A DNA stretch of 64,000 nucleotides from GCA-2705995 sp048267965 (GCA_048267965.1 JBLWWK010000002.1:62001-126000), one strand, 5' to 3'. Positions 17,968-27,645 are shown, numbered from the stretch's first letter. The notes: generated from the letters alone by a model not told the origin. Program-made: numbers and translations.

Positions 17968-19431
17968 ATGCTCAAATTATTGATGCATCAATGGAAAGAG
18001 AAACTTCGCGCTCCATTTTGGCAAAAAAACATTCTGCTCAATGTGATTCTGGCACTTCTAGGATTATTCTACTTTTTAAGTATTGCAGTTATTAGCTATT
18101 CAGCTGATTTACTCATACTTGAATTAGAAAGTCCACAATCAATCCAAGAAACATTTACCCGTTTTTTGTTCTATTATTTTCTTCTCGATTTAATCATGAG
18201 ATTCTCTATGCAAGAAATTCCCACACTTACCCTTCAACCTTACCTCACCCTGCCTATAAAAAAGCGCATTCTCTTACATTTTCCCCTTATAAAAAGCACT
18301 TTTCATTTTTTTACCATTTCGGGTTTACTACTAATTCTTCCCTTTTTCATTAAAAATATTTACCCAATAGAATCTTTAAATTATAGCCTTGCTTGGGTAG
18401 GAACCATACTTAGCTGTATGGCGATTAACAATTATCTAAATTTTTTCATCAAAAAGTATTTTCTAAAAAATATTGCGGTTCCCCTCTTTATATTGACCAT
18501 CGTAGCAGCCATCTTTTATGTAGACATCCACCAACACTTTTCATTCTCTGCCTATTTTCTTAAGATTACTCACCTAATTTCAACAACTGGTTATTTAGTT
18601 GTCGGCCCTCTTCTATTGGCCACCTTATGCTATTGTATGGCTTACTATTTTATAAAAAACAACTCTTTTCTTGAAGAATCGAAAAGCGAGTTAGTAAAAA
18701 GCACGAACGAGTTATCTTTCTTTAAGAATTACGGTGAATTGGGTCAATTAATAAGCGTAGAAGTGAAATTGATTCTCCGCAACAAAAGACCTCGTTCTTT
18801 ATTTATTTTCAGTCTTTTATTTGTGCTTTATGGCTTCTCTGTATACGAAGGCCAACATTTTGAACATGGTTTAAAGCATGTTATAGCCGGATTACTAATT
18901 CCTTTTATTTTTTCTCTCAACTACGGCCAATACCTCTTTTCATGGGAAAGTTCTTTCTTCGACACTTATTTAACGAATAAAATCTCGTTATTCACCTATC
19001 TAAAATCAAAGCATCTATTTTTATCTATTCTAAGCCTTTTGGGTTTTATCATTACGCTTATTTACGCAGTAATTAGCTATAAAATTGTACTTATTCATTT
19101 GGCCTTTTTAGTGTATAATTTGGGCATATCCACTTTTCTCCTCTTGTTTTTCTGCACCTTCAACGCATCTTATATCGACCTCGGAAAAAATCAGTTGATG
19201 AATTACCAAGGAACTGGTGTTTCACAATTCTTGATGATTTTGCCCATTGTAGGATTCCCCCTCTTGATTTACTTTCTACACAAAGCTTTCGATATACTCC
19301 CCTACTTTTATTATACCATCGCTACGCTCGGGTTAGCAGGAATTGCTCTACATAAATTCTTGCTCTCACTTATTCATAATCAATTTACAAACCGTAAATA
19401 CAAGATGTCGGCAGGTTTTAGACAGAATTAA
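17968..19431 (+). CDS. ABC exporter membrane subunit (DUF5687-like)
   Basis: 487 residues with about twelve hydrophobic segments and a start (MLKLLMHQWKEKLRAPFWQK) typical of the DUF5687 family found next to ABC ATPases in Bacteroidetes. The ATPase gene begins eight bases after its stop, so the two form an exporter. The substrate is unknown. The word GGTAGGAACC at 18396 is read as Val-Gly-Thr inside a membrane helix. Confidence 0.8.
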   Translation: MLKLLMHQWKEKLRAPFWQKNILLNVILALLGLFYFLSIAVISYSADLLILELESPQSIQETFTRFLFYYFLLDLIMRFSMQEIPTLTLQPYLTLPIKKRILLHFPLIKSTFHFFTISGLLLILPFFIKNIYPIESLNYSLAWVGTILSCMAINNYLNFFIKKYFLKNIAVPLFILTIVAAIFYVDIHQHFSFSAYFLKITHLISTTGYLVVGPLLLATLCYCMAYYFIKNNSFLEESKSELVKSTNELSFFKNYGELGQLISVEVKLILRNKRPRSLFIFSLLFVLYGFSVYEGQHFEHGLKHVIAGLLIPFIFSLNYGQYLFSWESSFFDTYLTNKISLFTYLKSKHLFLSILSLLGFIITLIYAVISYKIVLIHLAFLVYNLGISTFLLLFFCTFNASYIDLGKNQLMNYQGTGVSQFLMILPIVGFPLLIYFLHKAFDILPYFYYTIATLGLAGIALHKFLLSLIHNQFTNRKYKMSAGFRQN

Positions 19432-19438
19432 AAGCACC

Positions 19439-20128
19439 ATGATTGAACTATCGAATCTTCAAAAAAAATACGGCTCACAAGTAGCTCTTTCTATTGAAAA
19501 CTTACAAATTGCTAAAAACGATTTTGTAGGTTTAGTAGGTAATAATGGAGCCGGAAAAACCACTCTGCTCAGTTTATTGTTAGATTTAATCGAGCCTACA
19601 CAAGGCAGCGTTCGCTCTAAATCTATTCCGGTTTCCTTTACCGATTCATGGAAATCGTATACAGGTTCTTACCTCAACGAGGGTTTCTTAATCCCCTATT
19701 TAAGTCCGACCGAATTTTTTGAATTTGTAGGCAGCTTACATGGAAAAAACAGCGCTGATATTGCTGATTTTTTAAAAGAAAACGAGCCTTTTTTTGATAC
19801 GCAGCGTTACGGCAGAAAATACATTCGCAATCTTTCTACCGGCAACAAAAACAAGGTAGGAATACTCGCTTCTTTTCTTTCTGAGCCTGAAGTGTTAATT
19901 CTCGATGAGCCATTTTCTAATCTAGACCCAAGTTCTCAATCTTGGTTAAAAGCAAAGTTGAAAGAACTGCACAGTCAAGGCGTAACTTTATTGGTTTCGA
20001 GCCACGATATAAAGCACATTACTGAAATTTGCAATCGAATACTACTGCTTGAAAGGGGACAACTTCTAAAAGACTACCCTCCTAATCAGGCAACAAGGCT
20101 AGAGCTCGAAAAATATTTCGAAGTGTGA
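19439..20128 (+). CDS. ABC transporter ATP-binding protein
   Basis: 229 residues from the ATG at 19439; the open frame extends upstream to 19343 but would overlap the permease gene. Walker A is GNNGAGKTTLLS, the signature is LSTGNKNKVGI (the usual GGQ replaced, as in many exporter ATPases), Walker B is VLILDEPFSNLDP, and the switch His is in LLVSSHD. It powers the adjacent DUF5687-type membrane subunit at the inner membrane. Confidence 0.93.
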   Translation: MIELSNLQKKYGSQVALSIENLQIAKNDFVGLVGNNGAGKTTLLSLLLDLIEPTQGSVRSKSIPVSFTDSWKSYTGSYLNEGFLIPYLSPTEFFEFVGSLHGKNSADIADFLKENEPFFDTQRYGRKYIRNLSTGNKNKVGILASFLSEPEVLILDEPFSNLDPSSQSWLKAKLKELHSQGVTLLVSSHDIKHITEICNRILLLERGQLLKDYPPNQATRLELEKYFEV

Positions 20129-20215
20129 ATCTCCCCACTTTTTGCTTCACAATGGTGCCGAATTTTCACAAAATGATGAAATTAACTTCCTGATATCGAC
20201 ATCAAATCAATAAAC

Positions 20216-21373
20216 ATGCACAAACTGATTTTCCTGATCGCGTTCCTACCGTTATTTTCTTGCACAGAAAAGCACAATAAATCGCCTAAAAGTATCGAAG
20301 TTAACACCCACACCACCATTGAAACCTTCATGATTTTGCGCTCTATTGCCCATAACGACCCGCTTTTTCAATATCGAGACGCCCACTACAAGGGAAAACC
20401 CATGATGTATGAAGCGCGCCAATATTTCAAGAATTTTACCGATCACCCAGCTGTAGTAGGAACCCAAAACCTATTAAAATCGACCAGTAACACAGGCGAT
20501 GTAATTTTACAAGGTCTACTCTATTTTGAAGAATTGCCTTCTACAAAACAACGGTACCAAATAGATGCTGAGCACTGGCAAGCCAACAGTGAAGAGCTCA
20601 TCAATTACATAGAATTAGTGCACGATTTTTATCAAGAAGCGAAGGTTGCCCATTTTATAGAAATCCATTCTGCATTTTACGAAAACGCTAAAAAAGAAGC
20701 TAAATCGTATCTAGACAGTCAGCTGATTTCGAACTTAGAAGAATATTTCGGAACAGAAAACCATGCTTACCAAATGATTTTAATCCCCAATTCGCCTTTC
20801 GGAATGGGATTTGGCGCAAGTGTACAATCTTCACAGGGCTCTACTTTTTACCAAATACTATCGCCCGCTAATGATGTTGAGTGGAACGAAAACTCGACCT
20901 ACACCACGTACGGATTTGCTGGCGAAGGCGCCAACGAATATTACCGAGACATGGTGGTTCATGAGTTTTGCCATCCTTTTGTAACACCGTTGATTGATTC
21001 AGATTCCATGCGTTCCGAAATTGCTAAAACCGATTCGCTGTTTGTTCCCTTACTCGACTCTATCATGTCTCAGCAAGGTTACAGCACCTGGTGGGGATTT
21101 GTAAACGAACACCTTGTTCGGTTGGGAGAACTGAGAGTAGCCAAAACCATGAACTCAAAAGTTTATGAAGCCATGAGGAAATACAACATCGAAGAAAGCG
21201 GTTTTATTTTGCTCCCAGAAGCAGAAGAATTAGTGATAGAATATGAAAATAATCGAAATCAATATCCCACTTTTCAAGAATTTATTCCTGTCTTAATTAA
21301 CCAATTGGCAACGTACAATCAGCAGCAAATCAATCATAAAATCGAGACGCACCTTTCCAAGAATATTCAATAA
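20216..21373 (+). CDS. Lipoprotein with HEFCH metalloprotease-like motif (DUF4932-like)
   Basis: 385 residues. The signal MHKLIFLIAFLPLFSC ends in a lipobox Cys (about residue 16). The body contains DMVVHEFCHPFVTPLID near residue 245, which fits the zinc-binding HExxH pattern (His-Glu-Phe-Cys-His), and a conserved downstream NEHLVRLGELR that could supply a third ligand. The overall shape recalls DUF4932 proteins of Bacteroidetes, so it may be an outer-membrane-anchored zinc peptidase; activity is inference. The word copies at 20242 (inside the signal peptide, read Phe-Leu-Pro) and 20456 fall in it. Confidence 0.75.
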   Translation: MHKLIFLIAFLPLFSCTEKHNKSPKSIEVNTHTTIETFMILRSIAHNDPLFQYRDAHYKGKPMMYEARQYFKNFTDHPAVVGTQNLLKSTSNTGDVILQGLLYFEELPSTKQRYQIDAEHWQANSEELINYIELVHDFYQEAKVAHFIEIHSAFYENAKKEAKSYLDSQLISNLEEYFGTENHAYQMILIPNSPFGMGFGASVQSSQGSTFYQILSPANDVEWNENSTYTTYGFAGEGANEYYRDMVVHEFCHPFVTPLIDSDSMRSEIAKTDSLFVPLLDSIMSQQGYSTWWGFVNEHLVRLGELRVAKTMNSKVYEAMRKYNIEESGFILLPEAEELVIEYENNRNQYPTFQEFIPVLINQLATYNQQQINHKIETHLSKNIQ

Positions 21374-21502
21374 CACTCGCAAATTTTAGTCGTTCTAACC
21401 CGCCAATAGAATTCTCATCAGAAAATTAAAAAAAGCGCAGTAAAACACGCCTTCGTAATCATCCTAGCTGTAATATTGAACTCAGCAATTGATGCTTACC
21501 AT

Positions 21503-22105
21503 ATGAATTATCGAATTATTCTCTGTACAGTCTTAGTGGCGTTAAGTGCCTGCAAAAATTTCACATCCAGCTCGTTTCAACAACCTACCCTGCAAGACTA
21601 TACGGTAGGCGAAAAATGGGTTTGGAAATACAAAGGAGTAACTACCGATGGCGAAGTACGTTCTGAAGGCATCGACATTCGAGAAATCGTTGATTTTAAA
21701 GGTACTTTGGGCATCACAATCGGTATCGATACTATTCCAGTTGCTGAAATTATTCAACCCGCCAATAGCCAAACTCCCAAATACGATTGGCCGCTAAAAG
21801 TGGGCAAAAAATGGAAATACGAAAACAGTTGGTCGAGTCAAGACGGAACGAAAGGCCATCAGAGTCAAACGGCAGAAGTTATTTCTTACCAAGAAGAAAC
21901 CGTAGAAGCCGGCACTTTTATGGCTTTCACCATCGAATACGTGGGTAAAACCACTAACTCACGCGGCTATAACGCTAACGAAAAAGAAATTTGGCTCTAC
22001 GCGCCCGCCCTCAAAAACTTCATCAAACTTGTTCAAGAACAAGGCGAATTCCATTACGAAGAAGAATTAATCGAGTATCATCATCCTGCCAACACTAGCG
22101 AATAA
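21503..22105 (+). CDS. Predicted lipoprotein of unknown function
   Basis: 200 residues from the ATG at 21503, which yields the lipoprotein signal MNYRIILCTVLVALSAC. The mature part begins with Ser-rich spacer, then QDYTVGEKWVWKYKG and a WPLKVGKKWKYEN segment, a pattern of small secreted beta-rich proteins of unknown function. It is followed by a 300-base non-coding stretch with three copies of the scattered word. Confidence 0.7.
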   Translation: MNYRIILCTVLVALSACKNFTSSSFQQPTLQDYTVGEKWVWKYKGVTTDGEVRSEGIDIREIVDFKGTLGITIGIDTIPVAEIIQPANSQTPKYDWPLKVGKKWKYENSWSSQDGTKGHQSQTAEVISYQEETVEAGTFMAFTIEYVGKTTNSRGYNANEKEIWLYAPALKNFIKLVQEQGEFHYEEELIEYHHPANTSE

Positions 22106-22405
22106 AAAGAACTATCAACGCTCTTTGGTCACTCAAAAACACTCTTTTTCTAACGGTAGGAACACATAAATCTTTCTTTCCAAAATCATCTTTTACGATA
22201 AACCGAGTTCCTACCAAATGGAACCAATCGTTTTGCATGCTTTTGGACAATTTGAAACGAAAAACCGGTTAAAACAGAAACACGGAAAGAAAGAATTCGT
22301 GAAAAAAATCAGTTCAATTTCCCTGAAATCGAGCTCGTGTTCCTACTAAAATCTTACGGTGCCATGTAACAAATCTCAATCAATAAGCAGACCTTTGCAC
22401 CTCAA
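22106..22405 (+). other. Non-coding stretch with three copies of the scattered word
   Basis: I see no gene. It holds GGTAGGAAC at 22155-22163, its reverse complement GTTCCTACC at 22207-22215 (an inverted pair 43 bases apart) and GTTCCTAC at 22339-22346. This is the densest cluster in the window. Confidence 0.7.
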
Positions 22406-24085
22406 ATGGAGCTCAACAATTACATTAGAAGATTCGATGCTGACGCCACCCAAAAGGCGTTGCCTAAAAAATTCACTTTCCCTTTTTACTACACTCCTCA
22501 CCCCTTGGTAAAATGGGCGGCAAGCCTAGTTCAAGAAGAATTAACTCAGAACCCGTTTAACCACAATTTTGGCCTCGATTCAGAACAATCTGGTATGGTA
22601 ATCGGTAAAATGTTTGGCGTTTTGGTAGTGAAAGATCAAAATGGTGAATTGGGATTCTTAGCCGCTTTTTCTGGTAAATTAGCCGATAAAAACCATCACA
22701 AAGGTTTTGTGCCCCCCGTTTTTGACATGCTCACCATAAGCGGCTATTTTAAACAAGAAGAGGAAGTGCTAAATGAGCTCAACTCTAAAATCGACCAACT
22801 AGAAAATGCTCCTGAACTTGCTAACGCTCAACGCTTTTTAGCTGAACAACAAGCTGCTGCTGAAAACGATATTTTGCGTTTAAAGCAAGCTATTAAAGCC
22901 GGAAAATCTCAACGAAAAGCACGAAGAGCTACTGCTAAATCTCAACTAAACTCTACCGAATACAGCGCATTTTTAGAGGAACTTTCTCAAGAGAGTATAA
23001 AAGAGCAATACACCCTAAAAGATGCTACACGGTACTGGAAACACAAGGTAAATCACGCCACCGAAGAACTGGAAAAACTCACCCAGCCCATTTTAGCCTT
23101 AAAAACAGAGAGAAAAGACCGATCGAATAAGCTTCAGCAACGGTTGTTCACGGATTATACGTTTTTGAATGCCCACCGAGAAAAACGCAGTTTATTGTCC
23201 ATTTTTAAAGAAAAAGATCACGGCTTACCGCCTGCTGGTGCAGGAGAATGTGCCGCACCTAAGCTATTGCAGTTTGCCTATCAACATCAACTTACCCCCA
23301 TTGCGTTGGGCGAATTTTGGTGGGGAGCTTCGCCAAAATCAGAAGTGCGTGTGCATCGTCAATTTTACCCTTCTTGCCGAGGAAAATGTGAACCTATTTT
23401 AGGTCACATGTTACAAGGTTTAGAGGTAGACAAAAACCCAATGCTTCAAACCCCTTCAGAAGGAAAAGAATTTAGCATTGTTTACGAAGATGATTATTTA
23501 CTGTTGGTGAACAAACCACCTGAATTCTTGAGTGTTCCCGGTAAAAATCATTACGATTCGGTGCTCACGCGCATCGAAGCGTTGTATCCGAACGCAACGG
23601 GTCCGTTACTCGTGCATCGGTTAGATATGTCTACCTCTGGTTTGTTACTGGTGGCTAAAACCAAAGAAATTCACAAAAAACTGCAAAATCAATTTATTAA
23701 GCGCACCGTTAGTAAGCGTTACGAAGCGGTTTTAGATGGAGAAATCGAGGCAAATTTTGGAAAAATTGATCTTCCTTTACGGGTAGATTTAGACAACCGG
23801 CCGCAACAATTAGTTTGCTATCAATACGGTAAAAAGGCAGTTACTGAGTGGAAAAAAATAAAAGTAGAAAACGGAAAAACCTGGGTGCACCTCTTCCCCA
23901 TTACAGGTAGAACTCACCAATTGCGTGTTCATGCAGCCCATGTAGACGGATTAAATACTCCAATTATTGGCGATGATTTATACGGAACCAAAGCCCAACG
24001 TTTACATTTACATGCTGCCGAACTTGAATTTCAGCATCCTGTGACAGGAAAAAGGTTGAAAATTGAAGTTGAATCTGGGTTTTGA
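22406..24085 (+). CDS. RluA-family pseudouridine synthase with long N-terminal extension
   Basis: 559 residues, about twice a plain RluA. The C-terminal third is the synthase: VYEDDYLLLVNKPPEFLSVPG, the catalytic HRLDMSTSGLLL (Asp near residue 407), and GRTHQLRVHAAH. The N-terminal approximately 360 residues contain a region like FGVLVVKDQNGELGFLAAFSGK, a long charged coiled coil (about 120-260), and a GAGECAAPKLLQFA / FWWGASP / FYPSCRGKCEPIL segment with several cysteines. This extended form is known in gammaproteobacteria and Bacteroidetes. The C-terminal domain isomerises uridine in rRNA or tRNA; the target here is unknown. Confidence 0.9.
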   Translation: MELNNYIRRFDADATQKALPKKFTFPFYYTPHPLVKWAASLVQEELTQNPFNHNFGLDSEQSGMVIGKMFGVLVVKDQNGELGFLAAFSGKLADKNHHKGFVPPVFDMLTISGYFKQEEEVLNELNSKIDQLENAPELANAQRFLAEQQAAAENDILRLKQAIKAGKSQRKARRATAKSQLNSTEYSAFLEELSQESIKEQYTLKDATRYWKHKVNHATEELEKLTQPILALKTERKDRSNKLQQRLFTDYTFLNAHREKRSLLSIFKEKDHGLPPAGAGECAAPKLLQFAYQHQLTPIALGEFWWGASPKSEVRVHRQFYPSCRGKCEPILGHMLQGLEVDKNPMLQTPSEGKEFSIVYEDDYLLLVNKPPEFLSVPGKNHYDSVLTRIEALYPNATGPLLVHRLDMSTSGLLLVAKTKEIHKKLQNQFIKRTVSKRYEAVLDGEIEANFGKIDLPLRVDLDNRPQQLVCYQYGKKAVTEWKKIKVENGKTWVHLFPITGRTHQLRVHAAHVDGLNTPIIGDDLYGTKAQRLHLHAAELEFQHPVTGKRLKIEVESGF

Positions 24086-24155
24086 TTTGTTTCAATTTTC
24101 AAATAGGATCTTCTGCATGGTATTTGCGTTCGTACCGAGAATTCAAAATTTTCTT

Positions 24156-25040
24156 ATGAATTGGTTACTTTCCACCTTGTTATTGGCGGTTCCTACCGTT
24201 CTCTTTGCTCAAGAATCATCTTTTTTTGATTATTCTCAATTAGATGCTGAAAATATTTTATTTATCCCGAGTCAACGTATTTCGTTCGAAGAAATAAACA
24301 TTGTAGACGCGTACCAAAACGGTGAAACGGGCGGGATGCACAACACCTGGAATTTAGAAGTTCTCTCGTTTGGCAGCGATTTTTATCAATCGGCTTGGTG
24401 GCCGCTATATCACGATTCTAGTTACGTTTTTAGCTGGGATAGTTTGGTCGATGAAGAGTATGAGCTCAATGGCTTTGAGCTGTATTGGGATACGAATTCT
24501 CACGCTTCGTCTGCTGGTGGATACGGTTACGGTTCTTTCGATTACTCAGATTATTGGCCAATTAACGATTCGGTGGTGCTTGTGGAAACCTCTTGCCGAG
24601 GACATTGTGGTTCTGCATCTACAGTTACTGCGCATTTTAATGTTTACCGAAACAACCGGCTGGTTTTCGCTAAAATTGATTTAGACAGTGCATTTTATTC
24701 AGAAGAGAATGAGCCTAGTTATTCGGTCGATTCTGTATTGGCTACCACTACTGAAAACCATATAGTTAGCTACTCAAAAAACGGATTATACATTCCAAAA
24801 AGCATCGGTGAGTTCACTGCTGAAAGCTTGATTAATCATTACAAAGCAAGTGTTTATCACCATCAGAAATACTATCAAGTTTTTATTCATCAACAACCTA
24901 TGAAAGATTGGTTGCTAGAGCATTACGGTAGGAACCCGTTACTCGTGATTTTTGAAATTTATCGGTTTGGAGCTGTGTTTTTCTACTTCGATTGTGAAAA
25001 ACAGCAATACGTTTATTCTGCCACAGAAATACTTGAATAA
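24156..25040 (+). CDS. Secreted protein of unknown function
   Basis: 294 residues from the ATG at 24156, which gives a clean signal peptide MNWLLSTLLLAVPTVLFAQ; the longer open frame from 24063 overlaps the previous gene and is rejected. The mature protein has two Cys-containing motifs (SCRGHCGSAST) and many Tyr/Ser residues. I recognise no family. The word GGTTCCTACC (24188) encodes the AVPT of the signal peptide, and a forward copy is at 24927 (Gly-Arg-Asn). Confidence 0.7.
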   Translation: MNWLLSTLLLAVPTVLFAQESSFFDYSQLDAENILFIPSQRISFEEINIVDAYQNGETGGMHNTWNLEVLSFGSDFYQSAWWPLYHDSSYVFSWDSLVDEEYELNGFELYWDTNSHASSAGGYGYGSFDYSDYWPINDSVVLVETSCRGHCGSASTVTAHFNVYRNNRLVFAKIDLDSAFYSEENEPSYSVDSVLATTTENHIVSYSKNGLYIPKSIGEFTAESLINHYKASVYHHQKYYQVFIHQQPMKDWLLEHYGRNPLLVIFEIYRFGAVFFYFDCEKQQYVYSATEILE

Positions 25041-25159
25041 ATCACTTTTAACCTAGAGCTGAGCGATTTACCATTGAAATTTGTACCTGAAATCAATTTC
25101 TTATTTTTTGATGATAAGTGGAAATTCGAGCTGAAAAATCGTAAAAAAATTCAATTGGT

Positions 25160-25468
25160 TTAGCCTTGTTTCGGTGGGTCTGAGTCTTGGTCGGCTCGGT
25201 AAAGAATGGTTCTCTCCCCATCGTTTTCATGAACAGGTTTTGTTGGGTGGGGCTGGTTAGGCTCTACCGCTTCTTTTCTTCCTTTAATGGCTTTTACAAT
25301 TAAATAAAACGGAAAAGCGATAACAAAAACGATAAAAATTCCGCTCAGCAACAAAGGTAACGACATCATAGCTAGACCAAACGAGTAGACCGATACGAGC
25401 ATTAAACCAACAATAATTACGAGTCCGATGATGCCTCTTGCTACAAGATCTGCTTTACTGGGTTTCAT
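25160..25468 (-). CDS. Small membrane protein of unknown function
   Basis: 102 residues with two hydrophobic segments (about residues 11-33 and 34-60) and a charged, proline-rich C-terminal tail (EPNQPHPTKP). It starts MKPSKADLVARGIIGLV. It is divergent from the ATE/GNAT-like gene across 45 bases. No family recognised. Confidence 0.7.
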   Translation of the reverse strand: MKPSKADLVARGIIGLVIIVGLMLVSVYSFGLAMMSLPLLLSGIFIVFVIAFPFYLIVKAIKGRKEAVEPNQPHPTKPVHENDGERTILYRADQDSDPPKQG

Positions 25469-25513
25469 AGTTAACTTGAAATCAAATTATAATTTACAAA
25501 CAAACGAAATTGA

Positions 25514-26638
25514 ATGTTGCCAAAAACAGATTATATTCGTTTTCTTCTGTTTTTAACAAGCGAAGAAACTGAAAAATCTATGCTAGTTCAATTTTATAAT
25601 CCTCCGAAATTACCAGGAGATAAGCTCGATTTGTTTCTAGAAGACGGCTGGTTCAGAACCAGTTTAATGCTTCACAAATCGAAAGTAATAGCACTTGATT
25701 ATCAGCTCTATTCCATTGTTAACATTCGTTACAATTTATACACTTTTCACTTTAAAAAACGCCATCGAAAGTTGTGGAGAAAAGTAATGAATCGGTTTAC
25801 TGTGGAGATAAATCCGTTCTCTATTACTCCTGAAAAAAATGAAGTGTATCGTCAGCATAAAAACCGGTTTAAAGGTTTTATTCACGATAATTTAGAACAG
25901 CTGATGTTTGCTTACGATACCAGCAGTGTTTTCGACTCTTACGAAATTGCCGTTTACGATGGAACGCAATTAGTGGCTTTTAGTTTTTTCGATTTAGGCA
26001 AGCATTCTATGGCCAGTATAATTTCTGTTTATGACCAAAACTACAGTTCGTTTAGCTTAGGCATTTTCACCATGCTAGCTGAAATTCAGTTTGGTATTGA
26101 CAATAATTACCATTGGTACTATCCGGGTTATGTGCTCGACCAGCCATCAGAGTTTGATTACAAACTTTCTTTAGGGTCGCCAGAATATAGATCGCATGAT
26201 GGCTTTTGGACTGATATTTCACAAATCGATTTTTCTCAGTTCGAAGCTCAACAAATCAAGCAAAAGCATGAAGAATTAGAAAAAGCACTCGAAGCTGCGA
26301 ATATCTCATTTATAAAAAGAGACAATCCGTATTTTACCTTAAGCTATATCCCTAGTTTTAAAGAAGAAGTACTAAAAGCATCTACTGTTTATCTACTCCG
26401 TGCAAAAGACGGTGCTAAAGATGCCTATTGCATCGAATACATTTCTGAACTCAAGAAGTTTCAGTTAAGCAAAGTATTTCGCAACCATAACTTTGATTAT
26501 GTTGTAGAAATGGAAATTACGAGCGATTTAAAAAACAGCGATTTTTACCTAATCGGACTGTGGTCTTACGAAGAAAAATTTAGCCGAAACTTTTCTGCCA
26601 ATCAGGTGGTGAAGCATTTCTTAGCGAATAACTTCTAG
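25514..26638 (+). CDS. ATE/GNAT-fold protein (arginyl-tRNA transferase-like)
   Basis: 374 residues. Residues about 95-230 resemble the C-terminal catalytic half of bacterial arginyl/leucyl-tRNA-protein transferases: a YRQHKNRFKG helix, AVYDGTQLVAFSFFDLGKHSMASIISVYD, then SFSLGIFTMLAEIQFGIDNNYHWYYPGYVL, which matches the SLG...YLYLGYW pattern of Bpt/Ate1. The N-terminal Cys-rich region of true ATE is missing, and residues 250-374 are unlike it. Aminoacyl transfer to proteins or another acyl transfer is possible, but the substrate cannot be told. It overlaps the FKBP gene tail-to-tail by 18 bases. Confidence 0.65.
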   Translation: MLPKTDYIRFLLFLTSEETEKSMLVQFYNPPKLPGDKLDLFLEDGWFRTSLMLHKSKVIALDYQLYSIVNIRYNLYTFHFKKRHRKLWRKVMNRFTVEINPFSITPEKNEVYRQHKNRFKGFIHDNLEQLMFAYDTSSVFDSYEIAVYDGTQLVAFSFFDLGKHSMASIISVYDQNYSSFSLGIFTMLAEIQFGIDNNYHWYYPGYVLDQPSEFDYKLSLGSPEYRSHDGFWTDISQIDFSQFEAQQIKQKHEELEKALEAANISFIKRDNPYFTLSYIPSFKEEVLKASTVYLLRAKDGAKDAYCIEYISELKKFQLSKVFRNHNFDYVVEMEITSDLKNSDFYLIGLWSYEEKFSRNFSANQVVKHFLANNF

Positions 26639-27475
26639 CAATTTAATTTCAAACAGTAAAGGCTCAAAAGGACCAATTATAGTTCCGGGAACTCCCCTTG
26701 CCGCGTAGGCTGCTTTTGAAGGAACCAATAATCGAACCTTATCGCCTTCTCGCATACGAACCAATGCTTCATCCCATCCTTTAATCACAGCCTCTTTTCC
26801 TACAGGAAACTGGAAAGGCACATCGCTTTTGTCAAATTCTTTACCATTGAGCAAGGTTCCTACATACATCACCTTTACCTTTTCATTGGTACGTGGTTGC
26901 TCCCCAGAACCGTGAGTAATCCATTGAAGAATAGCTCCACAAGGCAAGGTTTCGCCATTAAAAGAATGCTCTGCTACAAACTCTTCAATCTTAGTTGGCT
27001 CAGATTTCATGGCTTTTTCTCGTTGTTCATTCATTTCAATGGCCAACTCTTGATCGGTTTGTATTTTGAGTAATTTGGCACGTATAATCACATACGATTT
27101 ACCTGAAATATCTTTTGGTCTATTTACTTTTAACACCTTAGGAAAGAATGTATTGGATGGAATTCGGATGTGTACAGAATCTAGCAAATGCATAGCGCCA
27201 ATAGAAGCCATTAAGTCTCCATTAAACTCAGGTTCTCGCATTTCTAAGCGCATAAACCCTAAATCTGTGGTAGAAGATGTAAAAAGCAGCGAATCGGTAT
27301 CGGTGAAATAGGCTAAGTTTAAGGTAACATACTCACCTATGGCAGGTTGCTCGCGAATTTCGTTTTTCGAAATCCATTTTACTTCGGTCTTTCTATCAAT
27401 TTTTGTCCATTCTGAATCTTGTGCAAAAGCGGTTCCTACCGATAAAAGAAGCGTAAATGCCAATAAAATCTTCAT
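26621..27475 (-). CDS. FKBP-type peptidyl-prolyl isomerase, exported
   Basis: 284 residues from the ATG at 27475 (signal MKILLAFTLLLSVGTAFAQ). The C-terminal domain is a full FKBP fold: KVKVMYVGTLLNGKEFDKSD, FPVGKEAVIKGWDEALVRMREGDKVRLLVPS and GPFEPLLFEIKLLEV, with the conserved active-site residues. The N-terminal part (residues 20-170) looks like a second, diverged FKBP-like domain. It probably helps fold exported proteins in the periplasm. Two copies of the scattered word encode VGT: at 27431 in the signal peptide and at 26855 in the FKBP domain. Confidence 0.9.
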   Translation of the reverse strand: MKILLAFTLLLSVGTAFAQDSEWTKIDRKTEVKWISKNEIREQPAIGEYVTLNLAYFTDTDSLLFTSSTTDLGFMRLEMREPEFNGDLMASIGAMHLLDSVHIRIPSNTFFPKVLKVNRPKDISGKSYVIIRAKLLKIQTDQELAIEMNEQREKAMKSEPTKIEEFVAEHSFNGETLPCGAILQWITHGSGEQPRTNEKVKVMYVGTLLNGKEFDKSDVPFQFPVGKEAVIKGWDEALVRMREGDKVRLLVPSKAAYAARGVPGTIIGPFEPLLFEIKLLEVIR

Positions 27476-27645
27476 GTTGCTAAAGTAGCTAAATGCCACG
27501 GATCGGTTGTCTGTGAAAAATCATTGAAACGGCTGTTTGTCATCTTGAGCGCTATTTTTGTTTCTTCTTTCTACTAAAAAAATCTTCTTGCGGTTCGGTT
27601 TTTGTTCAACTTGAAAATCATAATTTGCTTGCCAATTCTTAGCTC

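Noticed and set aside
19343..19438. Longer start for the ABC ATPase
   Set aside because: It would overlap the permease gene by about 90 bases; the first 32 residues do not resemble an ATPase start.
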